Of a DNA stretch of 64,000 bases, positions 53,126 through 62,313 are shown in pieces; positions within the stretch are counted from its first letter, which is position 1; each line of letters begins with the position of its first letter. The position numbers and the translations under genes were made by a program. The DNA is from an uncultured Lachnospiraceae bacterium (GTDB lineage: Bacteria; Bacillota; Clostridia; Lachnospirales; Lachnospiraceae), in assembly GCA_934339135.1 (NCBI GenBank), contig CAKRHP010000004.1, forward strand, positions 124,001-188,000, in the 5' to 3' direction. The notes beneath the pieces are model-generated. The model was not told where the DNA came from. It saw only the letters and a program-made list of their open reading frames with translations, and searched no databases.

Positions 53126-53488
53126 TTACAATGCATCATGAATACAATCCTCGATCAAGTTTAAAACTACACCTGTTAATACTGCAATGATGATTCCGGA
53201 AATCAGAGGATGATCCTCTGCCAATTTCTCTAATCGGTCGTGCAGCTTTTTTTCATAATAAGACTCTTTTGAAATAAAGAGGATTACTTTATCCCAGATT
53301 GACAATTTTTCATTCGTTGTTCTGTCATTCGACTTTTCATAATGTATCAAACCGTGTTCCAGTTGACAAGATGTATTCCATTTATTGGTCTTATGCATCT
53401 GATCATAAAGAATCATATAAATATAATATCTATAATATGTATCGTATTTATTTTTCGTATTACATCCTATCTCAACATCCACTGTCAT
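53126..53488 (-). CDS. Hypothetical protein with C-terminal membrane helix
   Basis: 120 residues: a polar, Tyr-rich N-terminal part (TYYRYYIYMILYDQMHKTNK), a charged helix (YYEKKLHDRLEKLAEDH) and a C-terminal hydrophobic helix (PLISGIIIAVLTGVVLNLIED). The chosen ATG has GGAGG eight bases upstream. It lies downstream of the small XRE gene on the same strand. Not recognised. Confidence 0.5.
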   Translation of the reverse strand: MTVDVEIGCNTKNKYDTYYRYYIYMILYDQMHKTNKWNTSCQLEHGLIHYEKSNDRTTNEKLSIWDKVILFISKESYYEKKLHDRLEKLAEDHPLISGIIIAVLTGVVLNLIEDCIHDAL

Positions 53489-53559
53489 ACTCATTTCCTC
53501 CATATCCTATTTTTATCCAAACACACATCTCCATTTAACCTTGTGTAGCTCCTATCCGA

Positions 53560-53895
53560 TCACCTTCCTAATAATGCTGATAAATACCCTAATAACCGCT
53601 CTTTATTCTTTCCTGACAAACAACGGTAATGTTCAATAATAATTTCCTCATCTTTATTTAAGACGCTTATATCCCACTCATTTTCTTTGTTCACATTATC
53701 TTTCTCTGACAATAACTCATAAGGACTAATATTTAATACCTCACAGATTTTTAAAATCTTATCTGCCGACGGATTTGTCTTTTTCCTCTTCCAATCACTG
53801 ATTGTACTTTGAGAAATTTCTGTCTGTTCCGAAAATTCTTTCTGACTCATACCATTTTGATTCATTAAAATAAAAATCTTTTCACTGATCAACAA
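53560..53895 (-). CDS. XRE-family transcriptional regulator
   Basis: 111 residues with one HTH (ILMNQNGMSQKEFSEQTEISQSTISDWKRKK) and a short helical tail ending LLGYLSALLGR. It starts at a TTG; GGAG is about 10 bases upstream, and the nearby ATG is out of frame and stops at once. The region is AT-rich. It may regulate the small membrane protein downstream. Confidence 0.8.
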   Translation of the reverse strand: MLISEKIFILMNQNGMSQKEFSEQTEISQSTISDWKRKKTNPSADKILKICEVLNISPYELLSEKDNVNKENEWDISVLNKDEEIIIEHYRCLSGKNKERLLGYLSALLGR

Positions 53896-54031
53896 AAAAC
53901 CATCTCCTGTTCCCGCATCTTTCTCACTTATACGTATCGTATATGCGAATTATAATATAAAATAATCCGTATGTCAATTGTTATTGATCTTATCACAGAA
54001 CTAATATGTTCCACCACACGCTCTTTTTTAT

Positions 54032-54436
54032 TTAAACAATCTTTTCCGCAATTTTATCAATCAGTGTCACATCCGCCGGCAGCCATTCCACAGAGTTTAG
54101 TTCTCCCCGCTGTAACCACTTTGCCGCTTCGTGTTCCTTCAGGACCAAATCTCCCGAAATAATCTCTGACCAGAAGCAATCCATAGAAAGATGAAATGTC
54201 GGATAATCATATTCTATCGTATCGACCAGTCCACCTACTTTAATCTCTGTATCAAGCTCCTCCATAATCTCACGCTTCAACGCCTCTTGCGGAGTTTCTC
54301 CCTCTTCAATTTTACCGCCAGGAAACTCCCAACCTCCTTTAAATTCTCCATAGCCTCTCTGAGTTGCAAAAATGATTGGTTGTCCCTGTTTATTTTCCGC
54401 CTTAATAACTGCCGCTACCACTCTTATTGTTTTCAT
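54032..54436 (-). CDS. NUDIX hydrolase (MutT-like)
   Basis: 134 residues. The Nudix box is complete: GGKIEEGETPQEALKREIMEEL. WEFPGGK before it and FATQRGYGEFKGG are typical of 8-oxo-dGTP diphosphatases (MutT/CTP-diphosphatase-like). It lies 56 bases downstream of the PLD-helicase gene on the same strand, a pairing that suggests the two act together or share regulation. The start may be ATG at 54436 or the GTG 33 bases earlier; neither ribosome site is strong. Confidence 0.85.
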   Translation of the reverse strand: MKTIRVVAAVIKAENKQGQPIIFATQRGYGEFKGGWEFPGGKIEEGETPQEALKREIMEELDTEIKVGGLVDTIEYDYPTFHLSMDCFWSEIISGDLVLKEHEAAKWLQRGELNSVEWLPADVTLIDKIAEKIV

Positions 54437-54492
54437 TTGAATATCCGTCCCTTTCCCAAAACCATTCACATTCGAACTACTACCATAAACTT

Positions 54493-57489
54493 CTACTCAT
54501 TTATAATATATTCATATAAATCTTCACGAACCGGAACATCCAGCAACCACTCAATCTCTACTGCAGTTTTACTTGTATTGGGCATAATAAATTCCTTGAC
54601 ATTTCCGCTGGCATGCATATACCCCAGATAATAAAATTCCTTGGAAATCTTATCGTCCTTATTTTTTCGAACAAATAAATGGACTTGTATCCCTCGTTCC
54701 TCGGCATGAAGAAAATTCTGAACATCTTCTGACTGAATGCTTCTACCTGATTTTGATATTGCAATTAAACGGTTGCTGCTAGTAAAATGATCCTCGTATT
54801 TTGTGGTATCGCTGATATCCTCCGCTTTATCATAATTGATAAATACAGGAAATGTCTTTGTCTTTTTATCAAACTTATATCCACCAATGTTTAACGGAAC
54901 CTCATTCGTTTCCCAGTTCAGTAATCGACATACATCCTCATATGTATATTTCTGATACAGGACAAAATCCGTTTCTCGATATGTATGAGAAAAGTCGCGC
55001 TCATACCGGCTAATCCCAAAATCAGTCAACTCCTTCATAATACCATAAAACGCTTCGTTTGCAAGCATTGCTTCAAAAGACCTTGATGCATGATAATCGT
55101 TCCCATTTTGATCGTCCCTTTCAAGAAAAATGCAATCTGAATATGTCTTTTTGCTTGCACCCGCAGGGAACTGATTTGTCATAATATTTACAATATTATC
55201 TTTCTGCTCCAGACTCATCTGCTTGCCATAATGTCTTTGCAATTCTTTCTGTAATTCGGCGAAAATTGAAAATTCATGTACATATTCAAGCATTCGATCC
55301 AAAAGCTTTAATTCCTGAATTCTCTTTCCATTGGCAAGCTTTTTGGATACAAACTCAACAACCTTTTCCTCTTCCGGCGATAATCTCACCGTATAGTCTT
55401 TCTCATATTTTATTAAAAATTTATAGTAGCTTCCCAAACTGTTATTATCAAAAATCCGGAGAACATCCATTTCTCCATAATCGTCAAAATCCTTTAATTT
55501 CGGAATCTTTCCCAATTTATTTTTAAGATTTGTATAATTCTCCTTAATCAATTTTATATCACTAAAGTTCGCTCCATCCACCGCTGCAAAAATACGCTTT
55601 CTGCTAATCTCATCAAAGTGAATCGTGCTAGCTCCCGGAATCACCCTTCCACCTTCCAATAAGTATCTGCGAATATTGTCTTTGTTGTAGCTGCGATCAC
55701 CGGATAATGCGATTGGAATCATAAAGTTATTCTTATAATTTCCAATGAAATCAAGAATCACAACATATTCCTTCTGTGGTGCTTTTCTAAGGCCACGCCC
55801 TAATTGTTGAATAAAAACAATTGGAGACTGCGTCGGCCGAAGCATAATCACCTGATTCACCTCCACAATGTCCGTACCCTCGGAGAAGATATCAACTGTT
55901 ATGATATAGTCCAAATAGTCCTCATCTCCTGACTGTACATCCATTGTTAAGCGATCAATTGCTTCCGACCTCATATTTTCCGAATCGTCACCACTTAATG
56001 CAATTGTTTTCCATCCACGCTCATTAAATTTTGCAGATAATTCTCTCGCCTCTTCTATTCTGCTGCAAAAAATCAATCCCTTCACACGATCTCCCGAATA
56101 TCCATAATATTCAGCCTGTTTCATTACATACTTCACACGCTCGTCACTTGTTAAATACCGAAAATGCTCCAGCTGTTCCTCCTTTGATTTTCCCTCATCA
56201 GAAACCATTGCCAAATCCGTAATGCCAAAATAATGAAAAGGGCATAACAAATCTTCATCCATCGCCTGTTGCAACCGGATCTCATATACAATATTATGAT
56301 CGAATACTTCGTATATATTTCGTCCTTCTATATTGTCATCCCTTTTATCAGGAGTTGCTGTCATTCCAAGAGTAAATTGGGGCATAAAGTAATCCATCAC
56401 TCTTTTATAACTGCCAGCACTTGTATGATGCGCCTCGTCATAAATACATGCGTCAAAATAATCTCTCGTAAATTTATCTAAATGCTCCTGCCTGCTCAAT
56501 GTCTGTACCGTTGCAAACACAAAATCAGCATTATAATCGTGCTCTGTTCCCGACACCAATCCCGTTCGAATATTATTTCCAAACACCGCTTCAAAAGAGG
56601 TCTTTGCCTGCTTTGCAATCTGATTCCTATGTACCAAAAACAGGACACGTTGAAATCCCAGTTCACGCATAGCAAAAGCAGAGGCATATGTCTTTCCAGT
56701 ACCTGTTGCTGAGATCAGCAACGCCTTATCCACATCTTTATTTCTAAGCTCCAGCAAATTATAAATAAATGCTCTTTGCATCGAATTCGGCTGTAAGGTA
56801 TATGACGCAATAGAAGGAATTTCCTGATTTTTTGCAATTTTCTTTTGCTCTGCAACCATTTTATCAAACAGTTGCTTTTCTTTATATTTTCTTCGGTAAT
56901 CCTGAATAAATTCATCATAAGTTTTCGTAAATTCCACTGAATTCCACAACTTATCAAACTCATCCAAAATAGAAACCAGCATTTCACCTTTGTCCGTAGA
57001 CACAAGCTTGGTATTCCACTCCATATTGCGCGTCAACGCATCCTGCGTCAGATTAGAGCTGCCAATAATAAAACGATATTCTTCCTTATTCTGAAAAATA
57101 TATCCCTTCGTATGAAATCCATTTCCTGCCCGTTCCGTCTGATACATGCGCAATTCCACGTTGGAAAGCCCCGCCAATGTATCCAACGCCACCGGATCAC
57201 TAAACGTAAGATAATCCGTTGTCAAAATTCGTCCCGGAATCCCTCTCCTCTCCAGCTCCTTCAAAGTCTGCAACAAAGGCGTAATGCCTCCTCTGGTAAT
57301 AAAAGCAACACTGATTATAAAACTATCGCATTTGCACAGCTCATCCTCAATGGCAGAAAATACCTTCTGCCCATCCTTATTATTGTTGTATATAAATTGT
57401 GGCCGATAGGCCAGATTGGAATTTGTGTTACTGTTAATAAAGGCTGTGTTAAAGCCGGATTGGAATTGTAGTATCTTGTCGTTGGTCAT
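54493..57489 (-). CDS. PLD-like nuclease / SF2 helicase / DUF3427 protein
   Basis: 998 residues. The N-terminal ~170 are phospholipase D-like (FIISVAFITRGGITPLLQTL; GFHTKGYIFQNKEEYRFIIGSSNLT, an H-x-K motif followed by GSSN). Residues ~250-650 are an SF2 helicase: Walker A LISATGTGKT, DEAH box CIYDEAHHTSAG, motif III MTATPDKRD, motif VI QQLGRGLRKAPQKE. The C-terminal third matches DUF3427. Such proteins cut or remodel nucleic acids and are common in defence regions; Mokosh type II also combines helicase and PLD but with a different helicase class. AAAGGA precedes the ATG by six bases. Confidence 0.87.
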   Translation of the reverse strand: MTNDKILQFQSGFNTAFINSNTNSNLAYRPQFIYNNNKDGQKVFSAIEDELCKCDSFIISVAFITRGGITPLLQTLKELERRGIPGRILTTDYLTFSDPVALDTLAGLSNVELRMYQTERAGNGFHTKGYIFQNKEEYRFIIGSSNLTQDALTRNMEWNTKLVSTDKGEMLVSILDEFDKLWNSVEFTKTYDEFIQDYRRKYKEKQLFDKMVAEQKKIAKNQEIPSIASYTLQPNSMQRAFIYNLLELRNKDVDKALLISATGTGKTYASAFAMRELGFQRVLFLVHRNQIAKQAKTSFEAVFGNNIRTGLVSGTEHDYNADFVFATVQTLSRQEHLDKFTRDYFDACIYDEAHHTSAGSYKRVMDYFMPQFTLGMTATPDKRDDNIEGRNIYEVFDHNIVYEIRLQQAMDEDLLCPFHYFGITDLAMVSDEGKSKEEQLEHFRYLTSDERVKYVMKQAEYYGYSGDRVKGLIFCSRIEEARELSAKFNERGWKTIALSGDDSENMRSEAIDRLTMDVQSGDEDYLDYIITVDIFSEGTDIVEVNQVIMLRPTQSPIVFIQQLGRGLRKAPQKEYVVILDFIGNYKNNFMIPIALSGDRSYNKDNIRRYLLEGGRVIPGASTIHFDEISRKRIFAAVDGANFSDIKLIKENYTNLKNKLGKIPKLKDFDDYGEMDVLRIFDNNSLGSYYKFLIKYEKDYTVRLSPEEEKVVEFVSKKLANGKRIQELKLLDRMLEYVHEFSIFAELQKELQRHYGKQMSLEQKDNIVNIMTNQFPAGASKKTYSDCIFLERDDQNGNDYHASRSFEAMLANEAFYGIMKELTDFGISRYERDFSHTYRETDFVLYQKYTYEDVCRLLNWETNEVPLNIGGYKFDKKTKTFPVFINYDKAEDISDTTKYEDHFTSSNRLIAISKSGRSIQSEDVQNFLHAEERGIQVHLFVRKNKDDKISKEFYYLGYMHASGNVKEFIMPNTSKTAVEIEWLLDVPVREDLYEYIINE

Positions 57490-57574
57490 TGTGGTTCCTT
57501 TCGTGAGGGGGCGGTACAAAATGATTTAAGCAAATTTTATATTCTCTGAGTTTTCAACTACTTAAACGCCTTTA

Positions 57575-59509
57575 TCAATGTCTGTCCATTGGAAAACTAA
57601 ATATTTTATCTATGGAATTTTCATCTGTATCATCCTCTTCCACAATAGCATCCCTATCATGCTGTTCATAACCTTCCAAAGAATAAATATCTTCCTTCTG
57701 CAGAACGCTAGACTGTAACATCTTCATTATTTTCACCAACTCTGGTGATATATCTGTTTTCTGCATTACATCTAATATATCATCCTTGTTGATATTTAGC
57801 TTCATATCATCATTAAGCCATTTAAATATTTGCTTCAATGCTTCCTTTCCCATTCCCACTCTTTTATATAATTCCAGATCACTTCTTTTTTCATAATCCA
57901 TTCTAATTCTTTCTGCTTCATGCTTGACAGTAACATTGTTTCTATACTCTTGCAGATCCAGAATAAGCCCTGCTTTAAATATACTGTCTTCTAAATTATC
58001 GTCATACTTATATCTGGACATAACTATAGTTTCATGTAGATATTCAAAAATTTTTTGTTCAATTTCTTCTACTTTTGGAATTGCTTTACCCTGATACTTA
58101 TTTTCAAGTGCTCTGTGTATCAACTCTCCATCTAATATATAATTTTCAATTTCATATCTATCCAGCAAAAATAATTGAACACCTTTATTTTCTCCATATT
58201 CCTCCAATTTACGTTTCCATTCTATTGAAAGTCCGTCACTGTCTCTAACAAAAATAATTTCTATATCTTTGTTTAAAAACTCTTTTAACAACGGTTTAAT
58301 TTGGAATGGTATTTTATCATCTTTACTTCTTCCCTTATGAATTGATATAGTATTTGCACCATAAAAAACTCTCGTCCCCAGAATTCTATCTATATTTTCC
58401 CATATGTCAGTATTCGCATCTTCTATAAAAACCATCTTTCCACTAATGACGGATTTTGCCATTTCATAATTATCAAGCTGTGCTATTTTCTCTTCAACCT
58501 CTTCCTCTATCGATAACGGTTCACATAAATCATTATTTGCCGTAATTGGAACAACACTAGATGGCTTAACTGTTTTTATTATTGCAGCCGAATGCGTTGA
58601 AATTATAATCTGTATATCCAATTCTTTTTGTATTTTTTGCAAAGATTTTGCCAATGCAACTTGCATATTAGGGTGAAGATGTGCATCTGGTTCATCTAAT
58701 AAAACCACTCTACAGTCCTTCGGGCAAGATGTATATATTGGAACTAATATTTGAAGAATTTGCATAAATCCACTTCCAGACGAATTATAATCGAATGTTA
58801 TTCTTTTGTCGTCAAGTTTTTCGCTATATTCAGCCGTTATATACATATCCTTTTGTTCATTAAATATTGCATCCTCTAAATAAAATCCAAAATCATTTAC
58901 TAATCTATTCTTTAATTTTTCATAATTTTGAATATTATTTTCTTTCAAATCTAAAACCAGGTTTCGTATAACAGCACTTGCATTTCCTGACGTCAAATGT
59001 TGTTTTATATTAACCGGAAATAATCTTTGTTCCGTTTCTTGTAAACCAACAAAACCAGAAATCAAAAGAGGAGAATACTTGTATTCCATAGGTGAATTTT
59101 TAAGTTCATTTTCATCCGATAAACACTTTAAATTGTACCCACCAAACAGGGAAGATATTTGTAATTTGTATAAATTTTTCTTATCATCCTCCATTTGAAT
59201 AATTGCACCGAAACTTTTCTTTCCCCGTCTACTTTGACGTGACACCTTTCCATAATATAATTCTCTAAAATCTGAAATGTTTATTCCTGGTAACACCGTT
59301 GCACCAATCCCTCTACTTTTAGGTATTGCTCTACCATTTTTTGTACTTATCAGATCACTTTTTGCAAATGTATTAAGTGACAAATTAATTGCTTGTATTA
59401 CAGTTGTTTTTCCACAACTATTTTCTCCCATTAAAACAGTAAAAGGTTTAAGAATAATCTCATTATCTTTAAATTTTTTAAATCTTTGAAGTTTAACTTT
59501 TGTAATCAT
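57575..59509 (-). CDS. OLD-like AAA ATPase with TOPRIM-type C-terminal domain
   Basis: 644 residues. ABC-type ATPase core: Walker A GENSCGKTT (28-36), Walker B VVLLDEPDAHLHPN, and switch His in QIIISTHSAAI. After ~340, the sequence VFIEDANTDIWENIDRIL and IIFVRDSDGL supplies the Glu and DxD of a TOPRIM/DUF4435-like nuclease domain; LLDRYEIENYILDGE is typical of this group. OLD-family nucleases act in antiphage systems (Gabija, retron types, P2 Old). AAAGGAG precedes the start by seven bases. A terminator and a likely promoter separate it from the reverse transcriptase gene, so its link to the retron is uncertain. Confidence 0.85.
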   Translation of the reverse strand: MITKVKLQRFKKFKDNEIILKPFTVLMGENSCGKTTVIQAINLSLNTFAKSDLISTKNGRAIPKSRGIGATVLPGINISDFRELYYGKVSRQSRRGKKSFGAIIQMEDDKKNLYKLQISSLFGGYNLKCLSDENELKNSPMEYKYSPLLISGFVGLQETEQRLFPVNIKQHLTSGNASAVIRNLVLDLKENNIQNYEKLKNRLVNDFGFYLEDAIFNEQKDMYITAEYSEKLDDKRITFDYNSSGSGFMQILQILVPIYTSCPKDCRVVLLDEPDAHLHPNMQVALAKSLQKIQKELDIQIIISTHSAAIIKTVKPSSVVPITANNDLCEPLSIEEEVEEKIAQLDNYEMAKSVISGKMVFIEDANTDIWENIDRILGTRVFYGANTISIHKGRSKDDKIPFQIKPLLKEFLNKDIEIIFVRDSDGLSIEWKRKLEEYGENKGVQLFLLDRYEIENYILDGELIHRALENKYQGKAIPKVEEIEQKIFEYLHETIVMSRYKYDDNLEDSIFKAGLILDLQEYRNNVTVKHEAERIRMDYEKRSDLELYKRVGMGKEALKQIFKWLNDDMKLNINKDDILDVMQKTDISPELVKIMKMLQSSVLQKEDIYSLEGYEQHDRDAIVEEDDTDENSIDKIFSFPMDRH

Positions 59510-59562
59510 AATTTACTCCTTTTTTATCAAACTTTTAACTTTAATTTGTTTGTTAACACATC

Positions 59563-59592
59563 ATTCTATTTCAAGAGCAATTTCTCATTCAA
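59563..59592 (-). promoter_or_regulatory. Possible promoter of the OLD-like gene
   Basis: Minus strand TTGAAT (59592-59587), 18 bases, TAGAAT (59568-59563), 54 bases before the ATG. Moderate match in AT-rich DNA. Confidence 0.35.
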
Positions 59593-59647
59593 ATAATTTT
59601 ACGGAATTCATCCAAATGTTGATTATAATCATATTATTAATAATAAC

Positions 59648-59687
59648 AAAAGCCGAAAACTCGTATAAATACAAGCTTTTGGCTTTT
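59648..59687 (-). terminator. Terminator after the retron reverse transcriptase
   Basis: AAAAGCC...GGCTTTT with AAAAG/CTTTT continuing the stem; on the minus strand it is followed by TTTTGTTATTATT. It separates the retron from the OLD-like gene. Confidence 0.6.
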
Positions 59688-59703
59688 TAATTTTTTATTC
59701 CCC

Positions 59704-60732
59704 TCAACCAAAGGGATTCTCCGTAACTTCTACAAATTCCATGTCTGGTAATTCTGCAAACAATTTATTTTCGTTGAACGCATTAACTACAGCTATATTG
59801 TGCGTAAATATTGTTTTTTTAATAATATTAGTAATATACTGAACAACTTTACCGCGAAACCCCTCTTCTATAGAATTTATATATGCAATCTTACCTAAGA
59901 TTTGATTATTATCTTTGTAATCCATTGATTTTATTGAACAATATATCTGTGCTCTCAAATCTCTTTTAAATTTTTTGTCCACATGAATACCGCCATCATT
60001 AATGGTAATACCAGTAACTGTTTTTTTAACATCATTAGATAAATATCTTGTTTTTTTATCATTAATTGTAAAACCTTCATCCATAACAATATATTTAATA
60101 AAATTCTCAATCCTATTCAAAAGTGTTCTGTTATTTGAAGAAAAAGTCAAATCATCCGCATATCGAGTATATACAATATCTTTTCGACTGCAATAACCAT
60201 TAATCCGTGCGTCCATATGATAACATACCAAATTAGCAATATACGGAGAAGTAACTGCACCTTGAGGCAAATAACCATTATATGTACACAAATTAGCTAA
60301 AACACCTGCAACCTTATTATTATAACCTATATTACAAAATAAAGTATATACCTGTTTTTCCTTTATTGAACCAAAAAAATTTTTAATATCCATTTCTAAA
60401 AGAAAAATATTTTTTTTATGTCTCTCCGCGTTTTCTCTCAAACCATTTTTATGTGGCACAAAAGCCATTGCCTGCTGGGAGACAAAAATTTTTTCTAATA
60501 TTTCTTTTAAAATCCACTTTTGTACCACTTTCAATGATAAATTGGGTACATTCAATACTCTTTCTGTTTTGTCTTTTTTGGGAATTACCTTCCGGAAATA
60601 ACAATATTCTTTTTTATATGTCAAATAATATAGTAACTGTTCTGTTATTGAAAGCTGTTCACACAAATGTTCAAACGAATTTATTACTGGGACACCTAAA
60701 GTATTTAGCACTACACTATTCCCTATATTCAA
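59704..60732 (-). CDS. Retron-type reverse transcriptase
   Basis: 342 residues. Retron RT hallmarks are present: NAERH (101-105, the NAxxH motif), LLEMDIKNFFGSI with the first catalytic Asp, PQGAVTSPYIANL, YADD (191-194) and VTG (239-241, KKTVTGITIN). It reverse-transcribes the msd part of its own RNA to make branched msDNA. The start is taken as TTG at 60732 because GAGGTG lies six bases upstream; another in-frame TTG at 60756 has no ribosome site. The upstream 172 bases hold the predicted msr-msd RNA, whose a2 repeat contains this ribosome site. No maturase or group II features are seen. Confidence 0.93.
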   Translation of the reverse strand: MNIGNSVVLNTLGVPVINSFEHLCEQLSITEQLLYYLTYKKEYCYFRKVIPKKDKTERVLNVPNLSLKVVQKWILKEILEKIFVSQQAMAFVPHKNGLRENAERHKKNIFLLEMDIKNFFGSIKEKQVYTLFCNIGYNNKVAGVLANLCTYNGYLPQGAVTSPYIANLVCYHMDARINGYCSRKDIVYTRYADDLTFSSNNRTLLNRIENFIKYIVMDEGFTINDKKTRYLSNDVKKTVTGITINDGGIHVDKKFKRDLRAQIYCSIKSMDYKDNNQILGKIAYINSIEEGFRGKVVQYITNIIKKTIFTHNIAVVNAFNENKLFAELPDMEFVEVTENPFG

Positions 60733-60738
60733 ATAAAT

Positions 60739-60910
60739 CACCTCATTCTTACTCAATATATTTTCGGGTAAAACAACAGGGGAGTAACTCTATTGTGGTA
60801 ATTCCCTGTTGTTTTAGCTGACTTTCTGTAATTATTTCTCTCATAAGGTCGAATCAACCTCCAGTTGTTATGTATGCATGCATATTAACAACAATTCTAA
60901 GAATGAGATG
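60739..60910 (-). ncRNA. Predicted retron msr-msd RNA
   Basis: A 13-nt inverted repeat brackets the gap between effector and RT genes: a1 CATCTCATTCTTA (60910-60898) pairs with a2 TAAGAATGAGGTG (60751-60739) with one G-U pair, the defining retron a1/a2. Immediately after a1 comes a G (60897), at the place of the branching guanosine in known retrons (TTA-G, as in Eco1), though followed by A, not C. Next come msr hairpins GTTGTTA...TAACAAC (60892-60864, extended by TATG/CATA) and AGGT...ACCT (60860-60846), then an msd hairpin with a perfect 12-bp stem AAAACAACAGGG / CCCTGTTGTTTT (60815-60770). Total 172 nt. Confidence 0.82.
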
Positions 60911-61817
60911 ACTTATAGAATTCTTTATACATCAACTCCACTCTTATTTTATCACAAACTCCAGCATTTGTACAATCATTTATCATTAATTTTATGGTTT
61001 CATATCCAATATTTGTTAATTTATATGATGAATACTGTTCTCCTGCAACTTTAATCATCTTACCTTCTTGAAAAAGCAATTTTAGCGATGCATTAAATAA
61101 GATGTTAAAATCTGAATATTCTATTTTTTCTTTATTTGAAATATATTCTATTATTTTTACAAGTTGTTTAGAATTAACACATTTAAAAAAATATAGTATT
61201 AATTGTATAAAATAATGCATTCCAACAATAGTTGATAAATCAATCATACGATTCTTATTGTCACTTAATTTATTCTTATCCCTTATATTCTTTAAAAGCC
61301 TCTTAGCAAATTCCTCCTCATCCTGTCCATATTCAATAACATTAAGTTTATTTCTTTTTTTGAGATATTTTATTGGTCCAAGCATGATAAAACTTTTATA
61401 CTTAGTTAGATTTTTGTCTACCGCCGCAATTACTTTATCAACAGTATACTTATGATTCGTGAATGCTCCCAATTCAACCAACGATCCTGCACTTTCACAA
61501 ATAATTACTATCACGTGAGAATTGTTTGCCAAAAATTGTTCATAACTCAATAAATCAGCATCCTTAGTTTTATTAAGCATTTCAATCAACAAATCTTCTG
61601 GATAAAATATTTTAAACGGTTTATATCTCGGAGTCTTTTTTTCATTCTCAAGCAATACTCTTACTCGATCTCTTAACGATTTATGTTTACTGCTACTTGC
61701 ACCTCCACATAGAAATACCACTATGTATTGTTCACTAAATTTACAGTATATCCGCTGATATATCTCCTCGACGATTCCATATATATCTTTACTTAATTGA
61801 ATATCTTGTTTTTTCAT
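60897..61817 (-). CDS. Retron effector: NDT-like N-glycosidase with winged helix
   Basis: 306 residues. The N-terminal ~150 match the nucleoside 2-deoxyribosyltransferase-like fold: VFLCGGASSSKHKSLRDRV and VIVIICESAGSLVELGAFTNH, with Glu in the ESxGSxxELGAF active-site motif. The C-terminal ~100 residues (NSKQLVKIIEYISNKEKIEYSDFN...GEQYSSYKLTNIGYETI) look like a winged helix. This is the layout of type II-A retron effectors such as Eco1 (Ec86), which hydrolyse NAD-type nucleotides when released by phage attack. The stop codon lies within a1 of the msr-msd RNA. The start has only a distant GAGG (11 bases). Confidence 0.87.
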   Translation of the reverse strand: MKKQDIQLSKDIYGIVEEIYQRIYCKFSEQYIVVFLCGGASSSKHKSLRDRVRVLLENEKKTPRYKPFKIFYPEDLLIEMLNKTKDADLLSYEQFLANNSHVIVIICESAGSLVELGAFTNHKYTVDKVIAAVDKNLTKYKSFIMLGPIKYLKKRNKLNVIEYGQDEEEFAKRLLKNIRDKNKLSDNKNRMIDLSTIVGMHYFIQLILYFFKCVNSKQLVKIIEYISNKEKIEYSDFNILFNASLKLLFQEGKMIKVAGEQYSSYKLTNIGYETIKLMINDCTNAGVCDKIRVELMYKEFYKSSHS

Positions 61818-62313
61818 TATCTCTGTAACCTCATACCTCCAAAATTTCTAATTCGTCTCTACTAATTTGCCCACACAGTCCGTTTTTAACTCTGCTGGCA
61901 ACATAAACTCATTGACAGAAAATAATTAATAAAACGTTACCTTTATAGTCCATATTTACGATTTAATATTATAACAACAAAATGTTTGATATATATTCTA
62001 TTATAACAAACTTATGTCAAATTTTCTACTTATTTTTTTATTTATGCTCTCTACTCACAGATTTCTCAAGTATAATAACTCCCCTCTTTACCGTACACTC
62101 CTCCATCCCTTTACCTTTAATACATCGCTACATCCATGTATTCTTCAATATTCTCTCATAGAATCAATCCCTGTCTCTCCGCGTCCTATTATCTTGCTTG
62201 ATAGAATCATTATTTAATTCTTAAGATTGTCTAAAAGTATTCTGTTATGAATCACCTTCATTTGATCATTAAGTATATATAATTTTTACATTGAATCAGA
62301 AAACTTGCCGCCT
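61818..62313. other. Intergenic region upstream of the retron
   Basis: About 500 bases, very AT-rich, with several TATAAT-like hexamers near 61950-62010 (minus strand) that could serve the retron operon; none has a convincing -35. No second a1/a2-like repeat, gene or long hairpin was noticed. Confidence 0.4.

Noticed and set aside
59510..59703. Retron ncRNA between RT and OLD-like gene
   Set aside because: Only a terminator hairpin is found there; no a1/a2 pair, whereas 60739-60910 has a clear one.
62014..62217. 67-codon plus-strand frame upstream of the retron
   Set aside because: Phe/Leu/Ser-rich frame in AT-rich DNA, no ribosome site, no similarity.
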